Source: CAIZGX01 sp044371535 (GTDB taxonomy: Bacteria > Bacteroidota > Bacteroidia > Flavobacteriales_D > Sanyastnellaceae). Taken from it: a DNA stretch of 7,552 bases. Positions 6,076 through 7,552 of the stretch are shown here, piece after piece. The translations under genes and the position numbers were made by a program. The stretch covers positions 1 through 7,552 of the forward strand of contig JBILTL010000107.1 in assembly GCA_044371535.1 (NCBI GenBank). Reading direction: 5' to 3'. Below the pieces are notes generated by a model. That model was not told where the DNA came from. It did no database searches and saw only the letters and a program-made list of their open reading frames with translations. The number at the start of each line of letters is the position of its first letter. Positions within the stretch are counted from its first letter, which is position 1.

Positions 6076-7552
6076 CTAAAATAAAGAAGGTTGAATCGCT
6101 TCAGTCCCGTCTTCATTTAAGGTTGTAGTCGTCTGCGGACGAGTTGCCAAAATAGCCTCATTGGCTTCTTGTTCTCGTTCTGCATCTGGTTCAAGTAAAT
6201 CAACCGAAAGGATTGGATACGTTGAAAGACGATTTCCTATAGCCTTTATTCCCTTCACAGCGATAAAGTCTGGAAGGTTAACGGTCTCATCCATTTTATT
6301 CTGTGCCTGCTTAAATTTCTTATTGAAACGTATGTAGACATTCGGGAAATGGTTCGTCGTTGCTACCGCCAATTTCGATTTAGGGTGCTCGGTAATAAAT
6401 CGAACCAACCCTTTGCTTGGTTCAATAAGGAATCGCTTCACCATCCAAGTTTCTTTTTCTCCATCGAAATAAACCGAACTCATTGGTTTCTCTGGCAACC
6501 ATTTTTCAACGGTTATCATGTTGTCTGGAAAATGAACACTTAAATCTGGTGCAATTAACTGATAGTCTCCCGAAGATTGTATGACAAGTATCTTATCCTC
6601 AGGACCGAAATCTCCTAGGAATCTTCCGCGACCTTCGTCATTGAGTCGTTGCACACTTTCGTCGATCCAAATCTTACGAGCACTCAAAGTAGATACTCCA
6701 GCCGATTTCAATTCAACCTTTTTAACGGGGTACTTCGTTGCAACATTTCCTTGAGCGTCGCGACCTTTAACGGCCAATTCAGAGAAGTCGACGTCGAACT
6801 TCAATTTCTTCAGTCGCTCAAGAGCTCTTAAGTTGACGGTAACAACTTCAGCTTCTCCGTTCGGGTTAGCACTGAAATAGAGAACCTCACTTCCAGGAGT
6901 TCCTTTGGTAAGGTCGTATTCTTTGTCGCGGGTAATGGAAGTAACAGCGAAACGCTTCATGTTGGCTCCGCCATTCTTACCGTCGCGATACATCAAATTA
7001 TAAATAGTGCGACGGTCATCTTTCTTCCAAACGGCAATGTGAATGATGTCCTTTCCGAAGAAGGCTTTCTGTTGAACTTTCGAAACCATCATTTTTCCGT
7101 CTCTACGGAAAACGATGATATCGTCGATATCTGAACATTCGCAAACGAATTCACCTTCGTCGCGTTTCAATCCAATTCCAGCGAAACCTTCAGCCAAATT
7201 CACAGAAAGCTTGGCATTGGCGATTGCTACTGCAGCCGCCTGAACCGTATCGAAGGTTCTAATCTCCGTTCTACGCTCTCTACCTTTTCCGTATTTCGAT
7301 TTTAAATCTTTGAAATAAGCAATGGCAGTATCCGTCAAGTGATTCAACTTTTCTTTCACCTCATCGATTTCACCTTCCAATCTTGAAATGAAATCATCTG
7401 CCTTCTTACTATCGAATTTCGAAATTCGTTTAATCTTGATTTCAGTTAAGCGTGCCACATCTTCATCGGTCACCGCACGCAAGAATTTCTTCGTATGTGG
7501 CTTTAATCCTTTGTGAATCGCCGCAATGATATCGTCCCAAGTTTCGCATTCC
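6076..7552 (-). CDS. parC: DNA topoisomerase IV subunit A, C-terminal part (cut by right window edge)
   Basis: Type IIA topoisomerase subunit that breaks and rejoins DNA; with ParE it separates linked daughter chromosomes. The frame is open to the right edge. The first visible residues are ECETWDDIIAAIHKGLKPHT, so a TTG at 7482 is internal and not a start. About 491 residues are present; the catalytic Tyr and winged helix lie outside the window. Visible first is the end of the breakage-reunion domain: LTEIKIKRISKFDSKKADD, then a charged helical coiled-coil stretch (EGEIDEVKEKLNHL). The beta-pinwheel-like C-terminal domain follows, with blades such as SDIDDIIVFRRDGKMMVSKV and DRRTIYNLMYRDGKNGG. 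I see no GyrA box (QRRGGKG), which favours ParC over GyrA. After the last blade there is an acidic, Glu/Thr-rich tail ending QPSLF. parE would be expected nearby, but beyond the window. Confidence 0.85.
   Translation of the reverse strand, partial: ECETWDDIIAAIHKGLKPHTKKFLRAVTDEDVARLTEIKIKRISKFDSKKADDFISRLEGEIDEVKEKLNHLTDTAIAYFKDLKSKYGKGRERRTEIRTFDTVQAAAVAIANAKLSVNLAEGFAGIGLKRDEGEFVCECSDIDDIIVFRRDGKMMVSKVQQKAFFGKDIIHIAVWKKDDRRTIYNLMYRDGKNGGANMKRFAVTSITRDKEYDLTKGTPGSEVLYFSANPNGEAEVVTVNLRALERLKKLKFDVDFSELAVKGRDAQGNVATKYPVKKVELKSAGVSTLSARKIWIDESVQRLNDEGRGRFLGDFGPEDKILVIQSSGDYQLIAPDLSVHFPDNMITVEKWLPEKPMSSVYFDGEKETWMVKRFLIEPSKGLVRFITEHPKSKLAVATTNHFPNVYIRFNKKFKQAQNKMDETVNLPDFIAVKGIKAIGNRLSTYPILSVDLLEPDAEREQEANEAILATRPQTTTTLNEDGTEAIQPSLF

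Noticed and set aside
7480..7482. TTG at 7482 as the start of the topoisomerase gene
   Set aside because: The frame continues upstream to the window edge with conserved topoisomerase sequence (ECETWDDIIAAIHKGLKPHT), so the gene is cut by the window and does not start here.

Overview
The window looks like chromosomal DNA of a member of the Bacteroidota, most likely Flavobacteriia-like. This rests on the moderate, AT-leaning base composition, A-rich leaders without clear Shine-Dalgarno sites, the overall style of the topoisomerase IV subunit A, and one TAnnTTTG promoter-like element. Genus and species cannot be read from the sequence. I see no phage, insertion sequence, CRISPR, tRNA or rRNA.

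Layout. (1) 1-587, minus strand: the N-terminal part of a GH13 (alpha-amylase superfamily) protein that runs off the left edge. (2) 643-4514, plus strand: a tightly packed operon of a LigB-type extradiol dioxygenase (DODA/YgiD family), a lipoprotein membrane-fusion protein, an FtsX/MacB-type permease and an ABC ATPase. The dioxygenase stop and the fusion-protein ATG are one base apart, and the next two junctions are TAATG overlaps. A small secreted protein of unknown function (4545-4994) follows 30 bp later and probably belongs to the same transcript. A GC-rich hairpin sits just after it. (3) 4995-5309: a convergent intergenic region with three tandem copies of a 40-bp unit. They lie inside a 150-base run with no C on the plus strand. 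An AT-rich hairpin follows. (4) 5310-5999, minus strand: a four-helix membrane protein with an unusual Cys/His-rich C-terminal tail. (5) 6076 to the right edge, minus strand: the C-terminal part of topoisomerase IV subunit A (ParC).

How the genes fit together. The fusion protein, permease and ATPase make a complete inner-membrane ABC efflux module in the order MFP-permease-ATPase. They would need an outer-membrane channel encoded elsewhere. Tight coupling to an extradiol dioxygenase is the most unusual feature of the operon; a link to an aromatic or catechol-type compound is a guess. The C-free repeat would be read from the other strand as G-free, C/U-rich RNA, which is what a Rho loading site looks like. 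It may therefore stop transcription of the membrane-protein gene before it runs antisense into the ABC operon. No clearly new multi-gene system is evident. The best leads are the dioxygenase-efflux operon, the C-free repeat, the Cys-rich tail and an apparently altered catalytic residue in the GH13 protein.
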